A stretch of DNA of 64,000 bases from Variovorax sp. Root318D1 (GCF_001424835.1 NZ_LMCQ01000024.1:359688-423687), one strand, 5' to 3'. Counted from the stretch's first letter, positions 25,742-34,462 are shown. Translations and numbers: made by a program. The notes: a model not told the origin generated them from the sequence alone.

Positions 25742-26691
25742 CCCCGCTGAAAGTCGTTTTCGCGGGCACGCCCGAGTTCGCGCGCGTCGCGCTCGAAGCC
25801 ATTGCCGCCGCCGGCCATGAAATCACGCTGGTGCTGAGCCAGCCCGACCGGCCCGCGGGCCGCGGCATGAAGCTGCAGGCTTCGCCCGTCAAGCAATGCG
25901 CCGTGGCCAACCACTGGCCGGTGGCGCAGCCACGCAGCCTGCGCCTGGACGGCAAGTACCCGGAAGATGCCTCGGCCGCACGCGAGGCCCTTCTAGCAGC
26001 GCAGCCCGACGTGATGGTGGTCGCCGCCTATGGGCTCATCCTGCCGCATTGGGTGCTCGATCTGCCGAAGTTCGGCTGCCTCAACATCCACGCCAGCCTG
26101 TTGCCGCGCTGGCGCGGCGCAGCGCCAATCCACCGCGCCATCGAAGCCGGTGACGCCCAGACCGGCATCACCATCATGCAGATGGACGCCGGCCTGGACA
26201 CGGGCGACATGCTGCTGCGCGAAGCGGTCGACATCGGCGGCGACAACACCGCCCGCCTGCACGACCGCCTGGCCGAGCTGGGCGGCCGCATGATCGTCCA
26301 GGCGCTGGCCAGCATCGGCCAGTTGACGCGCACGCCGCAGCCGACCGATGGCGTCACCTATGCCAACAAGGTCGAGAAGCACGAAGCCCAGATCGACTGG
26401 AACCAGCCCGCCGAGGCCATCGTGCGGCGCATTCGCGCATTCGATCCCTTTCCGGGCGCCAACAGCCCGCTCGACGGCGAGACCATCAAGCTCTGGTCCG
26501 CGCACGCGGTCGCGGCCGAAGTGTCGGCCGCGCCGGGCACTCTCCTGGCCGTGACCGACGCCGGCGTGGCGGTGGCGGCGGGCGACTCCATCGTGATGGC
26601 GACCGAACTCCAGCGTCCCGGCGGCAAGCGCCTGGCCGTGGCCGATTTCCTGCGCGGCTTCGACCTGAAGCCCGGGCAGCGCTTCGGCTGA
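25738..26691 (+). CDS. fmt: Methionyl-tRNA formyltransferase
   Basis: A 317-residue enzyme that formylates Met-tRNA(fMet) using 10-formyltetrahydrofolate. The N-terminal formyltransferase domain has VVFAGTPEFA, the catalytic LNIHASLLPRWRGAAPIHRAI segment (Asn-His ... with the downstream Asp in MDAGLDTGDML) and the folate site. The C-terminal beta-barrel (about 205-310) binds tRNA. The start is TTG 25738 within TTGA overlapping the lipoprotein stop. It also overlaps azlC by one base, making a tightly packed operon. Confidence 0.96.
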   Translation: MTPLKVVFAGTPEFARVALEAIAAAGHEITLVLSQPDRPAGRGMKLQASPVKQCAVANHWPVAQPRSLRLDGKYPEDASAAREALLAAQPDVMVVAAYGLILPHWVLDLPKFGCLNIHASLLPRWRGAAPIHRAIEAGDAQTGITIMQMDAGLDTGDMLLREAVDIGGDNTARLHDRLAELGGRMIVQALASIGQLTRTPQPTDGVTYANKVEKHEAQIDWNQPAEAIVRRIRAFDPFPGANSPLDGETIKLWSAHAVAAEVSAAPGTLLAVTDAGVAVAAGDSIVMATELQRPGGKRLAVADFLRGFDLKPGQRFG

Positions 26692-27431
26692 TGTTCCTGT
26701 CCGCCGCCATCCGCCGCCGCCCGGAATTTCGCGCGGGCATGCGCGATATGTCGTCGGCCGCGCTGGGCATCGGCGCCTGGGGCCTGATGACGGGCGTGGC
26801 CATGGTCAAGTCGAACATGAGCGTGCTCGAGTCGGTGGCCATGACGCTCTTGGTCTACGCCGGCAGCTCCCAGCTTGCGGCCATTCCGCTGCTGTTCGCG
26901 GGCGCGCCCGCCTGGGTGATCTTGGCCACGGGCTTTTGCGTCAACCTGCGCTTCGTGGTGTTCAGCCTGCACCTGCGGCCCTACCTGATGCACATGCCGC
27001 GCTGGCGCCGCATGACGCACGGCTATCTCACGGCCGACCTTAGCTACGCCCTCTTCACAAGAAAATACCCCCATCCGCCGCTCGTCGGCGATGAGCAGAA
27101 GGCTCAGGAGGCCTACCTCACCGGCAACTACTTCGTGACCTGGTGCTCCTGGATGGGAATGAGCCTCCTGGGCATCGCACTGGCCAATTTCATTCCGCAG
27201 AACTGGGGACTCGGCTTTGCTGGCGTGCTGAGCCTGGTGGCGATCGTCTGCTCGATGGCGACCACGCGGCTGCGTGTGCTGGCCGCGCTGATTGCCAGCG
27301 TCACCGCCGTGGCCGCCTATGCCCTGCCGCTCAAGCTCAACATCGTGGTGGCCATCGGCGTGGCGGTGCTGCTGTGCTTCTGGCTCGAAAAGCAGTTCGG
27401 GCTCGACCCCGACGCGGAGGACGACAAGTGA
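26691..27431 (+). CDS. azlC: AzlC family branched-chain amino acid exporter, large subunit
   Basis: A 246-residue inner-membrane protein with about seven hydrophobic spans. AzlC signatures are GIGAWGLMTGVAM, YAGSSQLAAIPLL and VNLRFVVFS. With the small AzlD-type partner it exports branched-chain amino acids or analogues. ATG 26691 shares a base with the fmt stop, and the stop overlaps azlD by four bases. Attachment to def-fmt is positional; no functional tie is known. Confidence 0.92.
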   Translation: MFLSAAIRRRPEFRAGMRDMSSAALGIGAWGLMTGVAMVKSNMSVLESVAMTLLVYAGSSQLAAIPLLFAGAPAWVILATGFCVNLRFVVFSLHLRPYLMHMPRWRRMTHGYLTADLSYALFTRKYPHPPLVGDEQKAQEAYLTGNYFVTWCSWMGMSLLGIALANFIPQNWGLGFAGVLSLVAIVCSMATTRLRVLAALIASVTAVAAYALPLKLNIVVAIGVAVLLCFWLEKQFGLDPDAEDDK

Positions 27432-27766
27432 GCGCGACCACCGACTGGTGGACCCTGGGCGTGATCGTCGGCCTGGCCGCGGTCACCGTGCTCACCCGCT
27501 GCTTCTTTTTCATTCTCGACCGGCCCTGGGGCCTGCCCGAGTGGGCGCATCGCGCCTTGCACTACGCACCGGCCGCCGCGCTCGCGGGCGTGATCGCACC
27601 CGAGATCGTGATGACCCAGGGCCACCTCATCACCACGCTGCACGACGCCCGCCTGTACGCCGCAGTGGTCGGCGCCGCTTACTACTACTGGCGGCGCGGC
27701 GTGTTCGGCACGATGCTGGCGGGCATGGCGGTGTACCTGCCCTTGCACCTGGGGCTCGGCTGGTAG
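27428..27766 (+). CDS. azlD: AzlD domain protein, small subunit of the exporter
   Basis: A 112-residue membrane protein with about three to four hydrophobic spans and the AzlD pattern: TVLTRCFFFIL near the N-terminus and HYAPAAALAGVIAPEI in the middle. It starts at GTG 27428 inside the end of azlC (GTGA overlap), so the two are coupled. It is the last gene of the def-fmt-azlCD operon; a GC-rich interspersed repeat follows. Confidence 0.9.
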   Translation: MSATTDWWTLGVIVGLAAVTVLTRCFFFILDRPWGLPEWAHRALHYAPAAALAGVIAPEIVMTQGHLITTLHDARLYAAVVGAAYYYWRRGVFGTMLAGMAVYLPLHLGLGW

Positions 27767-27862
27767 CCGGCGGCCGCCGCCGGGCCGCCCCAAGGCGGGC
27801 CGCGCCTCCCCCTCGGGGGGTGGAGTTACACGCAGCGAAGCGGAATGAAAAGCCGGGGGGCT
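27767..27862. repeat. Intergenic GC-rich interspersed repeat
   Basis: The gap between the convergent azlD and Bug-receptor genes holds palindromic GC blocks (for example CCCCCTCGGGGGG near 27808-27820) and a segment reading ACGCAGCGAAGCGG. From memory, this composition is typical of short dispersed elements found between genes in Comamonadaceae genomes. It may also work as a shared transcription stop. No second full copy lies in this window. Confidence 0.55.
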
Positions 27863-27865
27863 CTT

Positions 27866-28843
27866 TCAATCCAGTTTCACGCCGGCGGCCTGGATGATCT
27901 TGCCCCAGCGCTCGCTTTCGGCGCGCGAGAGCTTGTAGAACTCCTGCGGCGTGCCCGGAAGTGGCTCGAAGCCGAATTCCGCGAACAGTTTCGCCACCTT
28001 CGGTGCCTTCATCGCCTTGTGCAGTTCGCCGTTGATGCGCGCCACCGCGTCGGGCGGCATGCCGGCCGGGCCAATCAGGCCGTGGAAGGCATAAGCATTG
28101 ACATCGTTGAAGCCGGCTTCCATGAAGGTCGGCACGTCGGGCAGTGCGCTGGCGCGCTGCGGCAGCGCGATCGCGAGCACGCGCACCTTGCCCGCCTTGA
28201 TGATCGGCAGGCCCGAAGCCAGGTCGAGCATCATCGTCGGCACCTGGCCGCCCATCACGTCGGTCATGGCGGGCGCGGCGCCCTTGTAGGGCACGTGCGT
28301 GATGTTGACCCCCGCCTTCTGCTTGAAGAGCTCCATCGCCATGTGGTGCGGCGAGCCGTTGCCCGGCGAGGCGTAGCTCACCTTCTCCGGGTTGGCCTTC
28401 ACGTAGCGCACGAACTCGGCCACGTTCTTCGCGGGAAAGTCGGGGTGCACGACCAGCGCCACCGGAAAGCGGCCGATGGTGCCGATGTACGTGAAATCGC
28501 TCGCGGGCTTGTAGGGCAGCTTGGCGAACATGTGCTCGTTGAAGAGCAGCGCCGCGTTCTCGGCCTGCATGATCGTGTAGCCGTCGGGCTTGGCCTGCAT
28601 CAGCACCGACACGCCGATGTTGGTGGATGCGCCCGGCCGGTTGTCAATGATCAGCGGCTGCCCGAGCGATGGCTGCATCGCCTCCGCCAGCGCCCGCGCA
28701 AGGTTGTCGGTACCGCCGCCGGCCACGTAGGGCACGATCCATTTCACGGGCTGGCTCGGGTAGGCCGCCGGCTGCTGCGCGGATGCAAAGGGGCTGGCGG
28801 CCAGCGCGAGGGCTGCGGCCAGGAGGGGAAGGAAGCGTTTCAT
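27866..28843 (-). CDS. Bug-family periplasmic solute-binding protein (TctC type)
   Basis: A 325-residue secreted receptor. Signal peptide residues 1-22 end in SPFASAQ. The mature protein has Bug/TctC signatures: YPSQPVKWIVPYVAGGGTD at its start, the DNRPGA loop, and VPYKGAAPA before the ligand domain's second half. These receptors bind carboxylates or amides and often stand alone; no TctA/TctB membrane genes are nearby. ATG 28843 is chosen to give the signal peptide. It is the most downstream gene of a leftward catabolic cluster, so it probably captures that pathway's substrate. Confidence 0.9.
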   Translation of the reverse strand: MKRFLPLLAAALALAASPFASAQQPAAYPSQPVKWIVPYVAGGGTDNLARALAEAMQPSLGQPLIIDNRPGASTNIGVSVLMQAKPDGYTIMQAENAALLFNEHMFAKLPYKPASDFTYIGTIGRFPVALVVHPDFPAKNVAEFVRYVKANPEKVSYASPGNGSPHHMAMELFKQKAGVNITHVPYKGAAPAMTDVMGGQVPTMMLDLASGLPIIKAGKVRVLAIALPQRASALPDVPTFMEAGFNDVNAYAFHGLIGPAGMPPDAVARINGELHKAMKAPKVAKLFAEFGFEPLPGTPQEFYKLSRAESERWGKIIQAAGVKLD

Positions 28844-28884
28844 CGTCTTTTGTCTCCGTTGCTTGTCTTGAAATCGTTCGCGGG

Positions 28885-29862
28885 TCAATCGCCGCGGAGC
28901 GTCTGCCAGAGCTCGCGGTCGCGCTCCGCTGTCCACACCACGGGATGCTCGATGCCGCGCAGCTCGTCATAGGCGCGCGATACGTCGAAGGGCAGCACGT
29001 GCTGGAACACGGGCCAGGTGCCGAAGCGCGGCGCCATCGCTGCCTCTGCTCGCGCGAAGCAGTCCTTGAGCGTTTCGCCTGCGTCAATGCCGGCCTTCAC
29101 GCTGCCCAGCAACGTCCCGAGAAACGCCTTGGTGAGCCCGATGGCCTCGGCGCAAGCGGCTTCGTCCTGCAGCACCGCGCCGCGTCCCGGCACCAGCACG
29201 CGCGGCTTCAGCGCAAGGACGGCGTCGAGCGTGCCGGCCCAGTCGCCGATGTAGGCATCGCCCGCATACACGCCGCAGTGGTTCTCCACCACGTCGCCCG
29301 AAAACAGCACGCCGCAGTCGGGCAGCCACGCCACCGTATCGCCGCTCGAATGGCCGCGGCCCAGTGCCATCAAGCGAAGCTCACGGCCGAGGCCCGGGCG
29401 CGGGCCGAGCCACAGGCTCATCTCGCGCTCGAAGCTCATCGTCGGGAACGTGAGGCCCGGAATCTCTTCCACGCCCGCGAACAGGCGCGGAAAGCGGCCG
29501 ACCTCCGAATCGAAATCGGCCTGTCCGCGCGTGCGGATCCAGTCGAGCGTGCCGTTGCTGGCGACGATGGCCTCGACCTCGTCGAAGGCACTGGCGCCCA
29601 TCACGCGCACCGCGTGGTAGTGCGTAAGCACGATGGTCTTGATGGGCTTGTCGGTCACCGTGCGGATGGCGGCGAGAAAGTCGCGCGCCATGCGCGGTGT
29701 GGGGCGCGTGTCGATCAGCACCACCTGCTCGTCGCCGACGACGAAGCCGCAGTTCGGATCGAAATCGCTGATGTAGCCGTACACGCCGGGCGCGAGTTCC
29801 CGGAGTCGAGGCTTCTGCTCGCGCGTGTCGGAGGCAGAGGCGAAGGAGACGTTGGCGTTCAT
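28885..29862 (-). CDS. MBL-fold metallo-hydrolase with altered metal motif
   Basis: A 325-residue metallo-beta-lactamase-fold protein. The fold is clear: an N-terminal beta region ending in VLIDT, then THYHAVRVMG where HxHxDH is expected, later GRGHSSGDT (third His) and FSGDVV (bridging Asp). The usual Asp-His pair of the first motif is replaced by Val-Arg, so the second metal site should be absent or changed. It starts inside the end of the DUF2783 gene (ATGA). Its role in the cluster, probably hydrolysis of an ester or thioester, is inferred only from context. Confidence 0.82.
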   Translation of the reverse strand: MNANVSFASASDTREQKPRLRELAPGVYGYISDFDPNCGFVVGDEQVVLIDTRPTPRMARDFLAAIRTVTDKPIKTIVLTHYHAVRVMGASAFDEVEAIVASNGTLDWIRTRGQADFDSEVGRFPRLFAGVEEIPGLTFPTMSFEREMSLWLGPRPGLGRELRLMALGRGHSSGDTVAWLPDCGVLFSGDVVENHCGVYAGDAYIGDWAGTLDAVLALKPRVLVPGRGAVLQDEAACAEAIGLTKAFLGTLLGSVKAGIDAGETLKDCFARAEAAMAPRFGTWPVFQHVLPFDVSRAYDELRGIEHPVVWTAERDRELWQTLRGD

Positions 29863-30062
29863 GGGGCTTTGCTTGTTGGGGAGTCTTCGGCCGCCGCACG
29901 GATGCAGGCCAGCAGCACGTCCTGGTCGCCGCACTGGTTGGCCAGCAGCAGCACAATGCGGGCGTTGAGATCGGCGCTCTGCGCGCCGTCCAGGCCTTCA
30001 TGCGCGGCGAGCAAGGCCGCGTAGAAACCGTCGGGGTCGGGGATGCGGGGCTCGGTGATCAT
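29859..30062 (-). CDS. DUF2783 small protein
   Basis: A 67-residue acidic, helical, soluble protein beginning MITEPRIPDPDGFYAALL and matching my recollection of DUF2783, a family found beside flavin hydroxylases. Function unknown. It is sandwiched with ATGA overlaps on both sides, between the flavin monooxygenase and the MBL-fold gene, which implies stoichiometric expression and perhaps an accessory role for the hydroxylase (inference). Confidence 0.8.
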   Translation of the reverse strand: MITEPRIPDPDGFYAALLAAHEGLDGAQSADLNARIVLLLANQCGDQDVLLACIRAAAEDSPTSKAP

Positions 30063-31708
30063 GGGGTGGTGTCCTGGGCAAGGGCCGTGCGCAACGCAGC
30101 CGCGATCGCATCGGGCGAGGCGTGCGCGAGCAATGCGGCGCGGTAGGCATCGGGGCGCACGAGCGCGAAGCTACCCGCCTCGCGAAGACCCAGGTGGCTG
30201 GTGAGCCGGTCGTCGGCCTGCAGCGCCGGCAGGCCGCTGTCGCCCCCGATGGTCAGCAACTGAAAGGGAAGCGAGGCGGTCGCTGCCAATGCCGCTTCAG
30301 CTTCGGCGCGTGTCGGTGCTAGCCATAGCCCAATGCACCGCGTGCCCTCGGCCAGCAATTGCATCAGCGTCGTCTCGCGCCCATCGGCCCAGCGCAGCGG
30401 CAGGTTCTGCACGGTGCGCCCACCCTCGGGCAATTGGGGCGCGGACGGATAGTCGTTGGCGACCGACATGCGGCCGGTGTTCACCAGCGCCCGCGCGAAC
30501 GGGTGGCGCGCAGCCAGCGCCACCACGGCGCGGCGCAGCGTGTGCTCGGCCGGCGAACGCGGCGCGAGGAAGCGCGCCGAGCGGCTCGTCACTTCGAGGT
30601 TCTGCCTTGCCGCGGGCTGGCGTTCGGCGTCGTAGCTGTCGAGCAGCGCATCGCCGGCCTGCCCTTGCAGGGCCAGCGCGAGCTTCCAGCCGAGGTTTGC
30701 GGCGTCCTGGATGCCGCTGTTGCCTCCGCGGGCGCCGAAGGGGCTCACCACGTGCGCGGCATCGCCGATGAAGAACACCTGGCCGTGGCGGAAGCTGTCG
30801 AGCAGATGGTCGCGGTAGCCATATGGGCCGATCCACACGAACTCGAACTCCACGTCCGGCCCGAGCTGCTGGCGCAGCCGCGCGCCCGCCACTTCGGGCT
30901 GGCTGATGGTGGCCGTGTCGCAGTCCTCGGGCATCTGGTAGTCGATGCGCCACACGCCGTCGGCCATCAGGTGCTGCCACACGCCGCGGCCTTCGTTGAA
31001 GGGGGCGTCGACCCAGGTCCATCGTTCGACCGGCAACGGCTTCTTGAAGCGCACGTCGCTGATGCACCAGCGGTCGGTGCTGCGTGACGAGTGCGCATCG
31101 ATGCCGAGCTGCGTGCGGATCGGGCTGTTGGCGCCCGTGGCGTCGATCAGCCGGTCGGCCTCGATCGTGTAGCGGCCCGCGGGTGTCTCGACGTCGATGC
31201 GCACGCCGTCGCCGAGGGGCTCCACGCGCGTCACCCGGCTCTTCCACCGCAGGTCGGTGAGCCCGAGTTCGAGAATGCGCTCGACCAGGAACCACTCGAG
31301 ATAGAACTGCTGCAGGTTGATGAACGGCGGCTGCCTGGAGACGCTGTTCGCCTGCAGGTTGAAGTTGTAGACCTCCTGTTCGCCCGAGAAGGTGCGCCCG
31401 AACGACCACGTCACGCCCTTGGCCGCGATGCGCTCGTAGATGCCCAGGCGCTCGAAAATCTCAAGGCTCTTCTGCGCATAGCAGATGCCTCGCGACGAGG
31501 CGCCGCGCACGCCGACGGTGTCGTCTTCGTCCAGCAGCACGGCGCGCACGCCGCGTTGCGCCAGGTCGCAGGCCAGCGTGAGGCCCGAGGGCCCGGCGCC
31601 GACGATCACGATCGGGTGCCGGACGATTCGGGGGCTGCCCAATTCGGGCGGCGGCGTGAAGGGCCAGCTCGGAAGCTCGTAGGCCGGCGCAAATGCAAAG
31701 CTTTCCAT
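30059..31708 (-). CDS. FAD-dependent aromatic-ring hydroxylase
   Basis: A 549-residue class A flavoprotein monooxygenase, of the MhpA/phenol hydroxylase type. It has the Rossmann motif IVGAGPSGLTLA near residue 30, the DG-like region RLIDATGANSPIR, and the FAD ribityl motif FIGDAAHVVSPFGARGGNSG near residue 305. The C-terminal 150 residues form a thioredoxin-like tail common in the family. ATG 31708 is preferred over longer frames that lack family similarity. It likely hydroxylates the aromatic substrate of this pathway using NAD(P)H and O2. It is linked by overlap to the DUF2783 gene. Confidence 0.9.
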   Translation of the reverse strand: MESFAFAPAYELPSWPFTPPPELGSPRIVRHPIVIVGAGPSGLTLACDLAQRGVRAVLLDEDDTVGVRGASSRGICYAQKSLEIFERLGIYERIAAKGVTWSFGRTFSGEQEVYNFNLQANSVSRQPPFINLQQFYLEWFLVERILELGLTDLRWKSRVTRVEPLGDGVRIDVETPAGRYTIEADRLIDATGANSPIRTQLGIDAHSSRSTDRWCISDVRFKKPLPVERWTWVDAPFNEGRGVWQHLMADGVWRIDYQMPEDCDTATISQPEVAGARLRQQLGPDVEFEFVWIGPYGYRDHLLDSFRHGQVFFIGDAAHVVSPFGARGGNSGIQDAANLGWKLALALQGQAGDALLDSYDAERQPAARQNLEVTSRSARFLAPRSPAEHTLRRAVVALAARHPFARALVNTGRMSVANDYPSAPQLPEGGRTVQNLPLRWADGRETTLMQLLAEGTRCIGLWLAPTRAEAEAALAATASLPFQLLTIGGDSGLPALQADDRLTSHLGLREAGSFALVRPDAYRAALLAHASPDAIAAALRTALAQDTTP

Positions 31709-31715
31709 GTTTCTT

Positions 31716-32837
31716 CTACAGCGCGTGGGCGAATTCGGCGATCGCATCCGCCGCCTTGGGCACCAGCTCGGGTTGGCCCGCGAGATAGTGGTTGCCGCCC
31801 ACGATGTCGACGTTGCGGATGCGCGCGCCGCCGGCGGCCAGCCACGCATCGCGCGTGCTCGGAAAGGTCGACTGGTCGCCCGTGTAGGTCAGCAGCAGCT
31901 TGGGCACCGTGGTGCGCGCGAGGTTGGTGGGCCCGTCGGCCTGCGAGCGCGACGACCATTGCGAAAGAAAGGCCGTGAGCGAGGTGGTGCGCCCCATCGC
32001 GTTGGCCGAATAGTTCACCTGCCGCGCATCGCCCCACACGCTGCCCGGCAGGCGGTCGTTGGCGTCGAGCGAAAGATCGACGCAGCGCGGATCGGCGTGC
32101 GTGCGGTAGACGATGAAGGCCTGGTCGCGCGGAGCGCCCGGCGTGTTCCGAAGCAATGCGAGGCGTTCGACGCACCATTGCTCGATGCGATTGAGCCGTG
32201 CCTTCTGCGCCGCGCTGAACCGCGCCAGAAATTCGGCGTCGTAGGGCACGCGGTGGCGCGGGTCATACATGTCGAGCTCGGGGTCCACCGAAAGCGGGTC
32301 GTGCTCGTCGGTGACAGAGGGATCGATCCAGTCGCGCATCAGCCGCGTGCGGCCCAGGTGCGCGGCGCACAGCGCAATGCCGTCCACCGGCGGCAGGTCG
32401 CTCGGGTGCAGGTGGGTCGGGTCGCCATCGGGCAGGTGCGTGGCCGTGAGCTTCTCGGCCTGCGCCTGGTAGAGGCTCGCGAGCGCCGCGCCGCCCGAGT
32501 TGCCGATGAGAAACACCTTTTCGTAGCCGGCCGCGCGCAGGTACTGCACGCCGGCGCCCAGGTCCTGGATGGCGCGCTCCATCAAGAGCACCGTGTCGTT
32601 GCCCACGTAGCGCGAGTTCAATCCCATGCAGCAGATGCCGCGCTCCGCCAGCGGGCCGATCAGGTAGTGGCCCATGAAGTTGCTGGTCGGGTGCATCACG
32701 ATGGCCGCGATCTTTTTCGGCCCCAGCGGCGCGCGAAACGCGCCGTAGATGCGCGGGCGCAGCATCTGCAGGCCCGACTGGCTTTCCAGGGCCGCTCCGG
32801 GTTTCACATCGATGACGGCGAGTTGCAGTTCAGACAT
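31716..32837 (-). CDS. Alpha/beta hydrolase
   Basis: A 373-residue alpha/beta-hydrolase-fold enzyme with nucleophile elbow GNSGG (Ser near residue 123), oxyanion region VMHPTSNFMGHY, and a late GGNHYLAGQ that supplies the catalytic His. ATG 32837 lies eight bases after GAAAGG; ATG 32843 is also in frame but too close to it. It overlaps the VOC gene by eight bases. In a hydroxylase/dioxygenase-type cluster a hydrolase of this kind commonly acts on ring-cleavage products or esters; the substrate is unknown. Confidence 0.85.
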   Translation of the reverse strand: MSELQLAVIDVKPGAALESQSGLQMLRPRIYGAFRAPLGPKKIAAIVMHPTSNFMGHYLIGPLAERGICCMGLNSRYVGNDTVLLMERAIQDLGAGVQYLRAAGYEKVFLIGNSGGAALASLYQAQAEKLTATHLPDGDPTHLHPSDLPPVDGIALCAAHLGRTRLMRDWIDPSVTDEHDPLSVDPELDMYDPRHRVPYDAEFLARFSAAQKARLNRIEQWCVERLALLRNTPGAPRDQAFIVYRTHADPRCVDLSLDANDRLPGSVWGDARQVNYSANAMGRTTSLTAFLSQWSSRSQADGPTNLARTTVPKLLLTYTGDQSTFPSTRDAWLAAGGARIRNVDIVGGNHYLAGQPELVPKAADAIAEFAHAL

Positions 32838-33378
32838 TCGCATCGCCTTTCGCTGCACGAAGCTCCGCCTTGCGTGCGGTCCACGCATCGAGGTCCGCGC
32901 GGGCGCGCCGCGCATGCGCATCCATCTCGGCCTGCGGCACGGTCGGCGTGGTGAGTTCCACGCGGATGCCGTTGGGGTCGAAGAAATAGATCGACTCGAT
33001 GATGTGATGGTCGGTCACGCCCAGCACTTCCACGCCCGCGCCTTCGAGCCGCGTCTTGGCGGCGAGCAGGTCGTCCACCGAGTCGACCCGCAGCGCAATA
33101 TGGTTCACCCATGCGGGCGTGTTGGGCGAAGGCAGTGCGGCAACGTCGTCGCCCAGGTCGAAGAAGGCGATGTACGAGCCATCGCGCATCTGAAAAAAGA
33201 TGTGCACGTAGGGGCAGTACTCGCCCGTGCTCGGCACGTGGTCGCTCTTGATGACGTGGGCGAGCGGCAGGCCCAGCAGGTCCTCGTAGAAGCGGCGGGT
33301 TTCCTCGCTGTCGCGGCAGCGCCAGGCGAAATGATGCAGCCCGCGAACTGGCGGGGCCGCGTTGGCAGTCGTCGGCAT
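32830..33378 (-). CDS. VOC superfamily protein (glyoxalase/dioxygenase type)
   Basis: A 182-residue protein with two beta-alpha-beta-beta-beta modules. LHHFAWRCRDSEET at the start and WVNHIALRVDSVDD in the middle each present a metal-binding His, and IRVELTTP near residue 150 gives the Glu. This layout fits extradiol dioxygenases, glyoxalases or isomerases. ATG 33378 has GGAGA upstream. It is the first gene of the leftward cluster and divergent from a LysR regulator. Confidence 0.88.
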   Translation of the reverse strand: MPTTANAAPPVRGLHHFAWRCRDSEETRRFYEDLLGLPLAHVIKSDHVPSTGEYCPYVHIFFQMRDGSYIAFFDLGDDVAALPSPNTPAWVNHIALRVDSVDDLLAAKTRLEGAGVEVLGVTDHHIIESIYFFDPNGIRVELTTPTVPQAEMDAHARRARADLDAWTARKAELRAAKGDANV

Positions 33379-33439
33379 GGCTTGTCTCCGGTAAGCCGTG
33401 ATTGGGCGATGCCGCGTCTTATGATGCAATCGAAATTAA

Positions 33440-33455
33440 TTCATCCATTGATGAA
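33440..33455. promoter_or_regulatory. Candidate LysR-regulator operator
   Basis: TTCATC and GATGAA form a perfect inverted repeat around CATT in the 85-base gap between the VOC gene and the LysR gene, nine bases before the LysR start. The position fits an autoregulatory site also controlling the divergent catabolic operon. Confidence 0.5.
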
Positions 33456-33463
33456 ATAACCAT

Positions 33464-34372
33464 ATGAATCTAACCCTGCGCCAGTTGCGCGCCTTCGCGG
33501 CCGTGGCCGAAACCGGCAGCTTCACTGCCGCGGCGCAGCAGCTGCACCTCACGCAGTCGGCGCTCAGCGTGCTGGTGCGCGAACTCGAGCGTGAAATGGG
33601 CGTCCAGCTGCTCGACCGCCACACGCGCCGCGTGCAGCTCTCGGAAGCCGGCCGCGAGTTCCTGCCTTCGGTGCACCGCCTGCTCGGCGACCTCACGACC
33701 GCGGTGGCCGGCGTGACGGATTTGCGTGACAAGAAGAAAGGTGTGTTGCGTCTTGCAGCGCCCCAACTCATGGCCTGCACGCTGATGCCGCGCGTGATTG
33801 CGGTCTACCGCCAGGCCTATCCCGATGTCGACGTGCGCCTGGCCGACACGCTGCCGGAGCACCTGCTGGCCGGCGTGATGGCCGGCGACGTGGAGCTTGC
33901 GGTGGGGCAGGACGTGGCGGTGGATGCCGCCATCGAGCGCCGCACCCTCTTGCGCGACCGGCACTGGCTGATCTGCCCGCCCGGCCATGCCTTTGCCAAG
34001 CGCCGCAAGGTGCGCTGGCACGAGCTCGAGCCCTACACCTTCATCGCGCCCACGCGGGACTTCCGCCAGCGCGTGCTGCCCGAACTGGCGCCCGCGGAGC
34101 GCGACTACATGCTGCGCCCGGCCACGCAGGAGGTGTCGTACATGACCACGGCGCTCGGCATGGTGGCCTCGGGCCTGGGCCTCACCGTGTGCCCGACCTA
34201 TTCGGCGCCGCTGGTGCGCGCCCACGGCCTGCAAATGGTGCGGCTCGAGTCGCCCGACTTCCACCGCGAGGTCTGCGTTTACAGCGCCGCGCGGCGCACC
34301 CTCTCGCCCGCCGCCGCGAGCTTTGTCGAGGTCCTCGAGCGCTTTGCGCGAGAGCAGCAAAAAGGCGCCTGA
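33464..34372 (+). CDS. LysR-family transcriptional regulator
   Basis: A 302-residue regulator with the standard N-terminal winged helix-turn-helix (LRQLRAFAAVAETGSFTAAA, QSALSVLVRELE) and a periplasmic-binding-protein-like effector domain from about residue 90. It is divergent from the six-gene Bug/MBL/hydroxylase/VOC cluster, so it most likely activates that cluster in the presence of a pathway intermediate and represses itself. It ends 90 bases before pgk, which is unrelated. Confidence 0.93.
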   Translation: MNLTLRQLRAFAAVAETGSFTAAAQQLHLTQSALSVLVRELEREMGVQLLDRHTRRVQLSEAGREFLPSVHRLLGDLTTAVAGVTDLRDKKKGVLRLAAPQLMACTLMPRVIAVYRQAYPDVDVRLADTLPEHLLAGVMAGDVELAVGQDVAVDAAIERRTLLRDRHWLICPPGHAFAKRRKVRWHELEPYTFIAPTRDFRQRVLPELAPAERDYMLRPATQEVSYMTTALGMVASGLGLTVCPTYSAPLVRAHGLQMVRLESPDFHREVCVYSAARRTLSPAAASFVEVLERFAREQQKGA

Positions 34373-34462
34373 AAAGCATCGGCGTGCGGCATCACGCGGG
34401 TAGGGCCGCCGCGGAGCGAAACCTACAATGCAGGCGACTTGTCTTCCACCACTTCCAGATCC

